From Trichoplusia ni (taxonomy: Eukaryota; Arthropoda; Insecta; Lepidoptera; Noctuidae): 64,000 nucleotides of DNA. Location of the stretch: positions 7,626,001 through 7,690,000 of the forward strand of contig NC_039494.1 of the NCBI RefSeq assembly GCF_003590095.1, in the 5' to 3' direction. Shown piece by piece: positions 10,101-23,600 of the stretch. The translations under genes were made by a program, and so were the position numbers. The notes under the pieces are model-generated. The model saw only the letters and a list, made by a program, of their open reading frames with translations, was not told the origin of the DNA and ran no database searches. Each line of letters begins with the position of its first letter. Position 1 is the first letter of the stretch.

Positions 10101-13100
10101 TCTAGGTAACTTCAAACCAGATGACAATGCAATTTACCGATCTTGATTTAATTTGAATGGATATTAAAAAACGTGAGTTAGATTTTACTATATAGATAAA
10201 TAATCATAGATTACTTATACTTATTCGCCACCCTAAAAACTTCAGCCAGCTAGCTTATCTGGAAGTGTCTTAAAATTGAGTTGCTTTCACTACTACTACG
10301 ATCAGTCTTGGTCAAGTTTTGATGCTGTGCTTATAATATCAAGTAAGACCGGTACTCACATTATTGTCCTGTCCATCACAGTTCATATGTGCGTCTGTAT
10401 TCTGCAGCGCGCTGTGGTTAGCTAGGTTCAATCCACCGATCCATTTGTCTGTCTTATCACTGGAAATTAACAAGACATCATAAATTAATATGGTTTAATG
10501 TTCTACAAATTTAACACAACGCCATCTAGTCTCAGCTTGAGCAAAGCTTGGGTTATGAGTACTAGACAGCTATAAAAATATGTTTCTTACAAGAGGAGAT
10601 CAATCAATCAATCAATCAGCCAATCATAGTCCACTGCTGGACATAGGCCTCTCCCAATTTACGCCACAACACCCGGTCCTCCGCCTTCCGCATCCAGTCC
10701 CACCAGCGACCTTTCTCAGGTCATCGGTCCACCTGGCGGGCGGGCGTCCTACCTTACGGTTGCCGAGCCGCGGTCTCCACTCTAGGACTCGTCTGCTCCA
10801 ACGGCTATCGGTCCTTCGACAGACATGGCCAGCCCATTGCCACTTCAGCAAGCTAATTCTACGAGCTATGTCGGTTACCTTGGTTCTTTGTCGGATGACC
10901 TCATTTCGAATTTTATCCTTCAAAGAGACTCCGAGCATAGCTCGCTCCATAGCCCGCTGTGCAACTTTAAATTTGTGGACTAGTCCAACCGTTAATGTCC
11001 ACGTTTCGGCACCGTAAGTCATAACAGGTAGGACGCACTGGTTGTATGCTTTCGTCTTCAGGCATTGCGGTATAGGCGAAGAAAAGACTCGACGAAGTTT
11101 GCTAAACGCTGCCCAGCCCAACTGAATTCTCCGATCAATTTCCCGCTCGAAGTTGTTTCTACCAAGCTTAATGACCTGCCCTAGGTAGATATACTCTTGA
11201 ACAACTTCGAGCAACGATCCTTCGACATATATCGGTCTCGGCCTGACATGTTCATTGAACATGATCTTGGTTTTATCCAAGTTCATGCCAAGACCGACCA
11301 GTCGTGAAGCTTCATTTAGGCCATGCAGCATCTCGCTTAGCTGGTCCAGCGACTCTGCTACTATGACGATGTCATCGGCAAATCGAAGGTGCGAGAAGTG
11401 CTCACCGTTCACATTTATACCCCGTCCAGTCCAATCCAGAGTTTTGAAGACATCCTCGAGCGCGTTGGTGAACAGCTTTGGGGATATAACATCCCCCTGT
11501 CTCACCCCCCGACGCAGCTCGATCGGATTCGTCTTACGGTCATGGAGCTGGACAGTCATGGTGGCGGTGTCATATAAGCATCTCAGCACCTCGATGTAGC
11601 GCCAGTCAATACGACATCGTTGCAGGGCATCCAGAACCGCCCAAGTTTCGATGGAGTCGAAGGCTTTCTCGTAGTCCACAAAGGCCAAACACAGCGGCTG
11701 ATTGTACTCTTTGGTTTTCTGCACAATCTGCCGAACAGTATGGATGTGGTCTACGGTGCTAAAGCCTTTTCGAAACCCAGCTTGTTCTGGTGGCTGGAAC
11801 TCGTCGAGTCTTGTAGCGAGGCGGTTAGTGACTACTCTCGAGAACAACTTGTAAATGTGGCTCAGGAGTGAGATAGGTCTGTAATTCTTCAGCAAGGTTT
11901 TGTCTCCTTTCTTGAAGAACAGAACCACCGCACTCCCACTCCACGCTTGTGGTGTTAAGCCTTGGTGAATGACGGAATTAAAGAGACTCGCTAGCTCTTT
12001 CAGGACTGTGGTCCCACCAGCCTTAAGGAGCTCGGTTGTAATTCCGTCATCACCCGGCGCCTTGTTGTTCTTTAGTTGTCTGAGAGCTGCCTCTACCTCG
12101 CCCGGGTCGACATCCGGGATGTCCTCGGTGTAATGGCGCGTGAGTGGGGCTCTGTGGTCATCTACGCCTTGTCTCGGTGGTTTAGTCGTCCGTGATGCGT
12201 ATAGGTGTCTATAGAAACTCTCAATTTCCTCCAGAATCTCGAACTTAGAGGTGACGGTCCTGCCATCCCCGGTCCTCAGTTTCGCCAGATGGGGTCTGCC
12301 TAATTGCTGAGCGAAGACTTTGGTGCCTCTATTTCGTTCAATCGCAGCCTCGATCTTACGAGTGCTGCAGCGTCGGAGGTCACGTCGCGTCAGTTTCCTG
12401 ATTTTCAGGTTTAGGGACCGCCTATCTGACGAAGACATCTGGGCATCTGGCGTTTCTCGTCTTTCCTTCATAAGTTCGAGAGTCTCTGGTGAGAGTTTGG
12501 ACTCCCTATTTCCGCGTTTTCCGGGGAACAACCTTCGAGACACACTCTGTAGCGTTTTAACCACTGTGTCGGTTTTTTCGTCAACATTGTCCGTAGTTTC
12601 CAGCAGTGCGAAACGATTTTGGAGTTCCAACTGGAACTTATCGGAACCCAAAGCTATTTGGGGCAGCGTGGGTCGGAGAGTAGGTCTCATCATCCTAACT
12701 CTTTCAGCCTTAAGGTTGATATTTAGAGAGCCTCGGACGAGTCTATGATCACTACCGGTATTAAACCTATTGATCACCGAGACGTCTCTAAATATATGCC
12801 GCTTGTCCGTGATGATGAAATCTATCTCGTTCCTCGTCACATTATCGGCGCTTCGCCATGTCCACTTTCTGTGAGGCTTCTTCTTAAAGAAGGAATTCAT
12901 TAAGAAGAGCCCTGGGACTCTAGAAAGTTTACCAACATTTGGCCCCTGTGATTTCGGCGCCCCACGCCGTTAGGTCCGATTATCGTTTCGCCGCGTTCTT
13001 GTACTCCCACCTTGGCATTAAAATCTCCCATAACAACGTTGTAGTGAGCCTTCCTGGTACCATGTAGTGCCTTCGCTATGTCTTCGTACATGGTTTCGAC

Positions 13101-14642
13101 TATCTCATCAGAGTATGTCGAGGTCGGCGCATATACCTGCACCACCTTCAGGAACTTCCTGTCGGTGATTTTCAATAAGAGATACGCTACCCTTGTCGAC
13201 ACACTACTGATTTCCACAACGCTGCTTCTGAGACACTTGTTGACCAAGAAACCGACACCACCCTGGGAGGGCCTATCACCTTCTCGGTAGTAGAACAGGT
13301 CACCTGAATCAAGGGTTATCGTGTCCTCCCCCTGTCTTCGGACTTCAGATAACCCCAAAATGTGCCATTTTATGCGACCTAATTCTACTTCGAGTTCGGT
13401 GAGGTGTTGGTCCAGCCGTAGACTTCGTCCGTTATACGTTGCCAGGGTCAGTTTTTTGAGGTGGTGGTAGCCTCCCGTAGCCCGGAGATTCTTAGCACCC
13501 CCTGTCCCGCCGTTACCGCGACCGCTACCTTGGCCGGGAATAGCGGGACTACCGGGAACTGGGGGCCGTTCTGTGAGGTGTGGCTCCATAAGAGGTTTCG
13601 GCCTACTCATGCCACGCTGGCCAGACGGGTTGGCATAGGGTTTGGTCTCGAGTTTTCCTTCTCTAAGCAGTGATGGGCAGTGAGGGCTCTGCTCAATTTT
13701 CCCTTAGTCGCCTTTTACGACACCCGCGGGATGAGATGGGGTGGTGACCTTCGTATTCTTTAGGTCCGTCACCACACGGACCTCCACAAGAGGAGGACCA
13801 CAAGAGGAGAGCTCGCGGTTAATTACAACTGTAAAAGTTGATCGATCACAAATTAAACTCTGCTTGATATGGCCGGCTCTAAAATGAGACGATCTAGGCC
13901 ATGACGAGTTACTCCGTGTTTCGGAAGACACGTGAAAATGTGTGTCCCGTCAGAAGCTAGAATGTCTGATCTTGTTGCCCAAGTTCCTAGGTTGAGGAGG
14001 TCTTATAAGCAATCGCTTCTTGTAAAACATTAGTACTTAGCTGCCTCCGGTTAGACTGGAAGCCGACCCTCAACATAGTTGGGAAAAGGCTAGGCTGAGG
14101 ATAGTTCTAATAAATTACATAATATCGCGATCATCACACGCGTGACACACCTGGGTGGAAATTGAACTCCCAACCTCCTACAAAGCAGTGATTATAACTC
14201 TCAACACATACGATTTGATGCCGTTTATAATATGTAGCAGTTAATAACTTACACATTAACATCCTCCTTCTTGGTCTCCCTGTACTTGACCGTGCGACTC
14301 TTACGGATGACCATGACGGTGCCGTCTGGGTTCAACTTGGGGAGGTTCTGGGAGGGGACGGCGTCCTTGCTGAGCGTTTTCCATTGTCCTGTCGAGAAAT
14401 GGAACGGTAAATTAATCAAAATCGAAATTTTTTGTTACAAATAGGCCGTTTTTCAGGCATTTTTAAACGTTTTAATAACGATTGTAGTTGCGAAGTTCCA
14501 AAATGACATTCCTATGGAGAAGAACCGACAAAAAACTCCTTATTACTTTTTCAAAATAAATTATAACAGTATTCTCTTATACAGTATTATTTATGTTTGC
14601 AAAAACAGCGTAAAAGTAACAGCACTTATATCCCGCTATTGC

Positions 14643-14680
<38 letters not shown>

Positions 14681-17600
14681 CTATATTATTATATATATAT
14701 AATATATATATATAGATATATAATAGCAAAGGAGTAAAATTTTAAATAAAAAAAATACCATTTTTATTTAATTTAAAATTCTACCACTTTCCTCAAAGCA
14801 TGTGATTCATATTGACTAAGTATGCGCGTGCGCATTGAACAACGGAAATTAGTTCATAGGGTTTTACCGACGTTTTATAATATTGTGTGTATGTAATAAA
14901 TATATTTAATTCTGATTTGCTTAAATAACACAGGAAATTAATATAAACAGATAGATAAATGTAAATAAACATACATATTTTGACTGCGTGTGATAGTGAC
15001 CCATAATATTGCTTTTCTATATGGGATGATGTCTTTTCCCCACAGAGGAACATTTATAGGCTGGTATAGTTATCAGCACGGGTCTTGAGCGCTGACCTTC
15101 ACCTGTGCAGAAATGATTTTTTGGGTCCCTTTTGCGGTATGAAGTGAGGCGCGGGGCGGACTAAATTGCAGTCATTATCCCGCAGCGCATCGCGTCATTG
15201 CCGTCATGAGTGATTTGTTGAAATTCGTTCTTCGCTGCAGTTGCATGCACCTCAAAACGTCTAATCTAATATTTCATCATCATCATCGGCCTAGCCTTTT
15301 CCCAACTATGTTGGGGTCGGCTACCAATCCAACCGGTTTCAGCTGAGTACCAGTGTTTTACAAGGAGCGACTGCCTATCTGACCTCCTCAACCCAGTTAC
15401 CTGGGCAACACAACACCCCTTGGTTAGACTGGCTGTCAGACTTTTACAAGCTTCTGACTACCTGTAACGACTGCCAAAGATGTAGGAATAACAGCCGGGA
15501 CCCACAATTTAACGTGCCTTCCGAAACACGGAGAAACTCGCTATGACAAAGATGGTCACCCATCTACGGACCAACCGCGTCAAGCATAGCTTAACCTGCG
15601 ATCGAATCACTTATGCGGTTATAGCTTAGCCACGCGCTCCTCTAATCTAATATGTAGTATGTCTAAATCTAACTGTGCGTACTCGTCATACGCACAGTTA
15701 GATTGGCGTTTTATTTTACGATGCGCAATGCGATCACCAATCTTCCGCCGAGCGCTCAAGATCCGTGCCGGTAACTGTATTAGGGTTAAAATTGATCCAA
15801 AAAAAACTTAAAAACCTGGTAGTACTACTAGGTACTCGTGGAGACTGAAGAAAAACAAATTAACAAATTTGATTGGTCTTCCTTCACATTTATAACCGTA
15901 TATAATAGGTCTAGAAGGAATCATCCACCCCCGCTATATGGGGGTATTAATAATTCACAGATGCAGAACTATTACATACTAATATTTATAAAAAATAACT
16001 ATGCTATTATAATATGGTGCCTTCCCTAATTTTTGTCCGTAAACTATGCCTGCCATAGGAATTTAGTGCGAAAGCGAGACAGACGAACAGACATACTATC
16101 GCATTTATAATATTAGTATGGATTATGACGCCTTTTTTGGTGTGCTTTCAAAATATTATATTCTTTTTTCTATATTCTCTACATAACCTACTTCCTCATA
16201 GTTTCGGTATAAACACTTGAACATACGATACCAGCTAACGCCTACCGGAATACTTGCGGAAGGACAAATTTTACATATCTGTATATTTTGGTATACGAGC
16301 ATTCGTACGAACGTTGCATTAGAAAATAATACCTAGTATATGACTACTATAGGACAGTAAACCGATTGCAACATCTCTTGATGATAAAACCACTTTATTA
16401 AAATCTTCAACGTCATCGGCCTAGCCTTTTCCCAACTATGATGGGATCGGCTTAGAGTCTAACCGGATTCAGCTGAGAACCGAATTTTACAAGGAGCGAC
16501 TGCCTATCCGACCTCCTCAACCTAGTTACCTGGACAACACGATACCCCTTGGTTAGACTGGTTGTCAGACTTTTCAAGCTTCTGACTACCTGTAACGACT
16601 GTTAAAGATGTAGGAATAACAGCCGGGACCCACAATTTAACGTGCCTTCCGAAACACGGAGGAACTCGTTATGGCAAAGATGGTCACCCATCTACGGACC
16701 AACCGCGTCAAGCATAGCTTAACCTGTGATCGATTCAATTATGCGGTTATAGCTTAGCCACGAGCTCCTCACTTATAGTTGAATATAGTGGACGTTACGC
16801 AATACCTACACCCTTTAAAAATCCTTTACTGTGCCGATTTCATCACTATGTCTCCCACCTTTTTTTCAGCAAGTGATTATTACTTAGCAATACGCACATG
16901 AATTTCGGCATTGGTGCTTGCCGGGAATCGAATCCACTATTCGTCAGTGACAATCCAACGGTCAAAGCACTAGGCTATCACTGTCTGACGGGCTGATGAA
17001 CAAGTTAATTTGAGTCATTGATGACGGATCTAAAAAACCTGAACTTTGAATTCATTTTTGACCTCGAATTTTTATCTATGATCCCTATTATTTGATTCTT
17101 ATTTGTGTTTAAGAACAACAACAATCATTACCGATTTATTACGAAAAAGAAAATAATTTTGATTTTAGATTTTTCGACTCTCGTTTTAGGTCTATTTACT
17201 AGGTATCGGAGACTGTCGTAGTCTAGCTACTAGTCTCTACGCAACTGCTACATGGTTTGGAGACCAGATAGGACTATGCCAGTGTCACACTTCTAATCCT
17301 TGGGTAAGATGGTCTAACGGAATCTAAAATTCTGTATCTGGGTGTAATTTATCTATATTATATTATGTATTTAGAAATATATAATTATGTTTATCAGTTG
17401 TCTAGTACTCATAATACAAGCTCTACTTAGTTTGAGACTAGATGGCGTTGTGTGAAAGTTTTGGACATCTAATATATAAAATTCCCGTGTCACGATGTTA
17501 GTCACCGTACTCTTCCGAAACGGTTCGAGCGATTCTTATGAAATTTTGTATACATATTGGGCAGGTCTGAGAATAGAACAACATCTATTTTTCATACACC

Positions 17601-20600
17601 TAAATGTTAAGGGTTGCTCACACTAAAAAAAAATATTTTTTTTTTTGGACAAAATTGTTCGTTTTTATTTTTTTTATAACGTGGCATATAGTGTAACTAA
17701 AAAAAAAAATTCGGCAAAACAACGTGTGCTGGGTCAGCTAGTTATATTATAAAATGCACCCAAGTCTATCTAAGAAATCCAGAGGCAATACTGGTAGTAA
17801 ACTACCGAAAGAACAAGATTGTCTCAATCGATTTAATGCTCTTGAAACCGACAGTGGCGCTAATTCGTGTAGTGGCACGAGTTGAAACTACGCTCGATCG
17901 AAAGCTACTCAATTTTGGTTTAATTGGATAGTACATTTAAGGACCAAATCAAAATCAAAAACCGTATCAAACCAATTTTGGCACCTATCCTTCTGTTTTA
18001 AATGTTCTTGAGTTATGGAGACCTTTGCGCCGTTCAGTTCTTTATCACTTTGACGACCTCCGTGGTCGAGTGGCGTACGCACCGGTTTCAAGGCGTCGCT
18101 AGCTCTGAGGTCCCGGGTTCGATCCCCGGTCGGGTCAATGTAAAAATTCACATTTCTACATTGTCTCGGGTCTGGGTGTTTGTGGTACCTTCGTTGTATC
18201 TGAACTCCATAACACAAGTGCTTTAGCAACTTACTTTGAGTTCAGAACAATGTATGTGATGTTGTCCGTATTTATTCACAATTGCAACTATTTATTATTG
18301 TTACTAGCCTGGAATGTTCCGAAGGTATCCCCAGTCACTTGTCTTTCTCAAGACCCGCGACTATACTTGAAGATATTTTGGAAGAGGTTTCGTCGATGGT
18401 ACAAAAATTCACCCCCATTCAACGTTTAATTGAACTGTTTTATAACGCAGTCATACCAAGGTCATGACACAAAGACCTGTTATCGGTTACGTCACGGGCC
18501 TTTCCCGTGGCTACAATCACACAACCACAGAATGACCATATGTAGACAATGGACTATTGTCCTCATTCATTTTATTTCCAAATTGATATAACATATTACT
18601 CTTTTATATTAATTACTCCTTTTCAGCGTGGTTATGAGGTTCTGTGCATGGATTTGAGAAAGAGTGTGCAGGTTTGATTCTAAGACAGACAGGGCAAGAT
18701 CTTTTTAAAGTTAGTCCATCTTTATTCCAAAACTCTTCTAGTGAAGTAAAACATTGCAAAGAGGCCTTTTTTAAGGATAGGTAACAATCAAATAACTCCT
18801 TCCGCTTTGGGTGGAGTGTCAGACTTCTGACTAAAACCCATCCATGTTCCTTCCTTTGCAATTCGTGTACCGGGGCCACGGTAACCCTTTCGGACAATAC
18901 CGCTGCCCCGGCAGGCATCAGCCCTAATAAGTTCCACAGAATTATAAGGATTTCAAATATTGGAACCTAGAAACGCGTGCAGTAAAAATCGTGATAATCA
19001 ATGCTCTGTTTCTATATGAGAGGCTTGCAGTGGGACAGTTACAGAATGTTGTAATAAACAGTTTCTGTTGTCATAGCAACTATCGTTGTACAATTTTTAT
19101 GCCAACGGTTTTACGCGACCCCGCCTTTTCAGCCCAAGACTAAGGAAACCGGTTGGGTCCGAAACAAGAAAGTAAACCATTGCATCGTTAAATAATAAGT
19201 TTCAGTAATGGCGCCCTACCGTGGGGCAGATCACAAGCATTCAGATCAACTCGTGCTCAGTACAATAGGCCTGCAGTGGCACAGTTACAGGCTGCTGTTA
19301 TTTATTCGCCACGTGATTTTAAACATTAATTGTATCTTAATTAATTACGTAGGTCTTTCCCCGACAACAACGCGATGTGCATATTAATATGATAAAACAC
19401 GTGTCCAATGATTCACAACACAATAATACAACATGGCGGATTATGAAAAGAAATACAATGGAATCATTCATGAGGGTACAGGTAAAGATTTGTTTTGACG
19501 TATGAATAGCAGTATTTAATAAGGGCAGAGTAGTCCACAAGCCGACTACACCTTGTATCTACTCGTAATTGTTCTTTTCTGTTTCCAATGTTTATTAGCA
19601 AAAGGGACAAAGAAAGCAGAGCTACACCTCTCGGTCTATTACAACACTAGATTTAAAAGTTACGACTGCAAGGATAGCCGAGTGGTTAACGTCACCATGC
19701 CAAAACTATTGAGCGCGACGTGTCGCAGGGTCGATCCCCGCGTAGCACACGCGATCCACGAATGTGACTTAAATGTTTGTGAAAACCCCGTGACATTACT
19801 TAATACGGGAGTCGGGTTTTCTTGAAAAGATTTAAAAAAAGATGTTATGATAGTAAGCTGCTGCTCGCGGCATCGCCCGCTTGGATTTCGGATATAGCTG
19901 TAAAAATATAACCCTCCTGTAACAAAGTCAGATAAAGTAGCCTATGAGTTAATCCAAGGTGTTAGAATTCATTGGCCTAGCCTTTTCCCAACTATGTTGG
20001 GGTCGGCTACCAGCCTAACCGGTTTCAGCTAAGTACCAGTGTTTTACAAGGAGCGACTGTATATCTGACCTCCTGAACCCAGTTACCTGGGCAGCACGAT
20101 ACCCCTTGGTTAGACTGGTTGTCAGACTTTCCAACTTTCTGACTAACTGTAACGACTGTCAAAGATGTAGGAATAACAGCCGGGACCCACAATTTAACGT
20201 GCCTTCCGAAACCCGGAGGAACTCGTTATGACAAAGATGGTCACCCATCTACGGACCAACCGCGTCAAGCATAGCTTAACCTGTGATCGTTTCACTTATG
20301 CGGTTATAACCTCGCCACGAGCTCCTCTTTACAGAATTACCAAACAAAAATCTGTGTGAAAACTTTGACTTATTTAAGTAAACAAATATCCGTTTCTAAG
20401 CTTATCTAAGACTGGAAACTTTTCTTTTAAAAACTATCCATAATTAAACCATTTAATCATTGTCCGGGGTTGACTAACATTCAAGTCAAATGCACAAAGA
20501 GACCCAGACTCAGGACAAGCATTCGTGGATCACACAAACGCTTGTCTTCTGTCCGTCTCGGGGGCTCTTGATATTTTTTTATTTTAATTTATTACAATAA

Positions 20601-23600
20601 TAAAGCATTAAATATGCAACAACCTCGTAATTTCTCTGTATCATATCGTTTTCCTTATAAACTGTGTTAACGGTGAAAACCCATTCGTAACTGGCAAAAA
20701 TATTTGCGTCATGACTACAAGATCAATTTTCGGATCGGTATATAACTGATAGTTTAGTGGTATATTCGTTGGACAGTCAAATCTAAGGACCGAGGATCGA
20801 ATCCCAGCAATTATGTCATTTGGAATTCTCACTGGAATTGAATTTTCACTTTCTAAAGGGAGAAAACCGCAAATTTCGTAAGTTTGCCAAAAATATAACT
20901 TTAATTTTCCCGGAAGCGGTTAATTGTATTTTAAATAATAATACAAATAAATGAAACAGTGTTTCTCGCATTCAGACACACATGATTCAAATTTTATAAT
21001 TTTATTTAGGGATGGAAGCTGTAGGTGTAGTATGTCAGACTCTTTCTGATTAAACCTGAACCGCCGCGCTACGACCATACAGCTCCCCTGAATAATTTTC
21101 ACGTATTAGCCACGTCAAAGGTCAACAAAAGGTTTAATCTCTCCAGGCAGTTTAGTATTGGACGTCAACCATATCAAAAAAAACAAAAAAGATTTTTAAA
21201 ACAGGTATTAAATTAGAGGTTTGAAGACAAGTTATATTACTCCAAGAATTGACTCTGACCAATCGCACAAAGGTATTAAATCGGCAAGTCAAAATCACGT
21301 AACTTGTCAAAACATAAGAAGCTTTCTATAAATGTTTCAGGGCTGACCCTCTGACCCAATAAAATAATCCGTAAACTAAGAGACAACCGATAACCGACAT
21401 ACAAGGAAAATTGTGTTATAAATAAGGGATCCTATTATCAATCAGCTGTTTTGATACAGGATGCTACACAAACTCCTCATCCGTTTGATATGATTAGTCA
21501 GAAGATGCTGGCGGATAATAATATAACATATATACATCCTGGATACAAATATAGACACAATGTTTATTTTTGTATTTGAGCTGGTGGCTAAGCTATAACA
21601 GCATAAGTGAAACGATCACAGGTTAAGCTATGCTTGACGCGGTTGGTCCGTAGATGGGTGACCATATTTGTCATAACGAGTTCCTCCGTGTTTCGGGAGG
21701 CGTTATCGATAGATTCTGCTGCCGATTAAACATCATCTGTCAAACTTTCAAGAGTCTATGATAATTCAACAGGCTGGAGACGGACGAAGGGATAGATAGA
21801 CCGACAGACGGACAGCGGAGGCTCATTAAGAAGACCCCCTTTTTACCCCTTGAGTACGGAACACTTAGTTTTAGAGAGAAAAGTCACCAAATGTCATGCC
21901 GACTAATTCACCGTCACAAGTGGATACAAAGACAATAGGTTATGAGAATAAATCTATATTATAAATCTGCTTAGTCCGAAAGAAAGATTTTTTTTTACTG
22001 AATACTTATATTTCATTTTATCGAAAAGTAAAGAAGATTAAAAGCACTTAAGATGATAAAATGAATGGTAGAGCGCTAGTAACATCACATGCTATTAAAA
22101 AGCATACTGGTAAGTGACGTCACACGAGATTTTAACTCACTGTATACCCTTCCTGTTTTGTTTGCCAGATTAAAGAAAAAAAACCCGTCCAATAATTTTT
22201 GGAAAGCTGTCTGAAGGACTAAACCAATTATTTTTGTATCAAAAACCCTATTTATACTCAAAACATGACTAACCAAGTTGTTCTCAAACAAGGCTCACAC
22301 GACAATCAGTGACGTTTCAGTTAAATAAAAAATATATCATCAAATCTTCGGATCAATGCACATTCGATACTATGACCCCGACTACGCATACTTTAACAGA
22401 TAGTATGTCTCTCAGTTATTTATAATTAAACCTTATCATTGTTTAAAGCATCATTGACAACAATATTATTAATTACTACATTTAATAATTCATCTTATCA
22501 TCGCTATTGTATAACATTTTTTAAACTTACAATTTTAACTTGTAACTTAGTTTTGTTTTATCGTTTTCTTAAGCGCCATTCTATTCCGCCATTTTTATGT
22601 CGCACATAGACTTGGATTGAAGTATGTTTTTTACGAAATAATATACATAATTTTCGGGTTCGATCTCCGTTTAGGCCGTAGATGATCTCGTTTTTTAACC
22701 AACTTCAAAAACGAGTAGGCTTTCGTCAGTATTTTTTTTGTTACGTCAGAATTTCGAACTATATGCACTCATAGTTGATTGACTCTTTTTTTAATTTAAC
22801 GTAAAATATCTGTCATTTTGTCCCATAAAAATTTGAGTAAGGCAGAGTTGTATTTTTATTTCAAGTCAGTTTTAAGTTTTTAATGTTAAAATTATAGTAG
22901 CTTAACATCTAATGTGTGGTAAACTTAGCCCAAAATTAATTCGGCAACCGGCAGATATAATTTTTTATGTAAAATAATTTACAAAATCTGTTCAGTAAAT
23001 CAAGAGATTAGACCCACTACGTCACATACTCAAACTGTATCTCTTCATAATTTTAGTACTGTACAGCAGCAGATATTCATACAATGTTTTCTCTACCAAT
23101 AAAATAAATGTTACATAAAAAGATTTTATATATTTCTCATAATGTTATCAGAAACAATTGTTTTTCTGTAAAACGGGGGCACATGATAACGGTTTTACAA
23201 AAATATATAGCAACAAGCAATGTCTGTCTGTATGTTACTTTGTATTGGACGTTCATAGATCTATAAATACCCTACAAAACTGATTTTTAGATGAAAGTAC
23301 TCGTACTGTCATGTCCTAAAAGTTTTCTTATAATATGTCATCATGGTGTCAGAGTTTTAACTGGACGTAGTCCTTTGCAGTTACTTCTAAAGTAAAAACT
23401 GAAAAAAATCTCACTTGTGAGGGGTTCTACACGAGGTTTCTTAACAAACTGTGCAACGTATCGCGGCATCGATCCCTGCGTAGTAAAAGCATTAGTATGA
23501 TCCACAAATGCTCGTTCTGAGTCTGTGGGTGTCTTTGTGCATGTGACTTGAATGTTTGCAAAACCAATCGCGACAGAAAGATTAAATTCCTTAGTGAAAG

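Larger units (their letters stand above)
10600..13799 (-). mobile_element. RTE-type LINE, nearly full length, with 11-bp target-site duplication
   Basis: Non-LTR retrotransposon in the same orientation as gene A, inside its intron 2. The direct repeat ACAAGAGGAGA at 10589-10599 and 13800-13810 flanks it perfectly. The 3' end has a (TGAT)n run, as RTE elements do, and the 5' UTR carries the 'gtcgtaaaaggcgactaag' block. Endonuclease and reverse transcriptase are encoded but are split by frameshifts. It landed at the 5' edge of a 5S-like SINE, whose body resumes at 13811. Confidence 0.9.

Noticed and set aside
11255..12748. Plus-strand frames of up to 142 codons
   Set aside because: They are antisense shadows of the RTE reverse transcriptase, whose motifs are all on the minus strand.
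14514..14702. 62-codon frame rich in Tyr/Ile
   Set aside because: It runs into the (TA)n microsatellite and is low-complexity.
18049..18130. tRNA gene suggested by A and B boxes
   Set aside because: It is the head of family F SINE, with the same flanking body at 45962 and 51335; no complete cloverleaf.
18613..18918. 101-codon minus-strand frame starting MPAGAAVLSERVTV
   Set aside because: Its sequence is a repeat shared with 52130-52300 and a SINE fragment.
21590..21670. 5S rRNA gene or pseudogene
   Set aside because: Only the internal promoter-like part matches, and it is always followed by the same SINE body.
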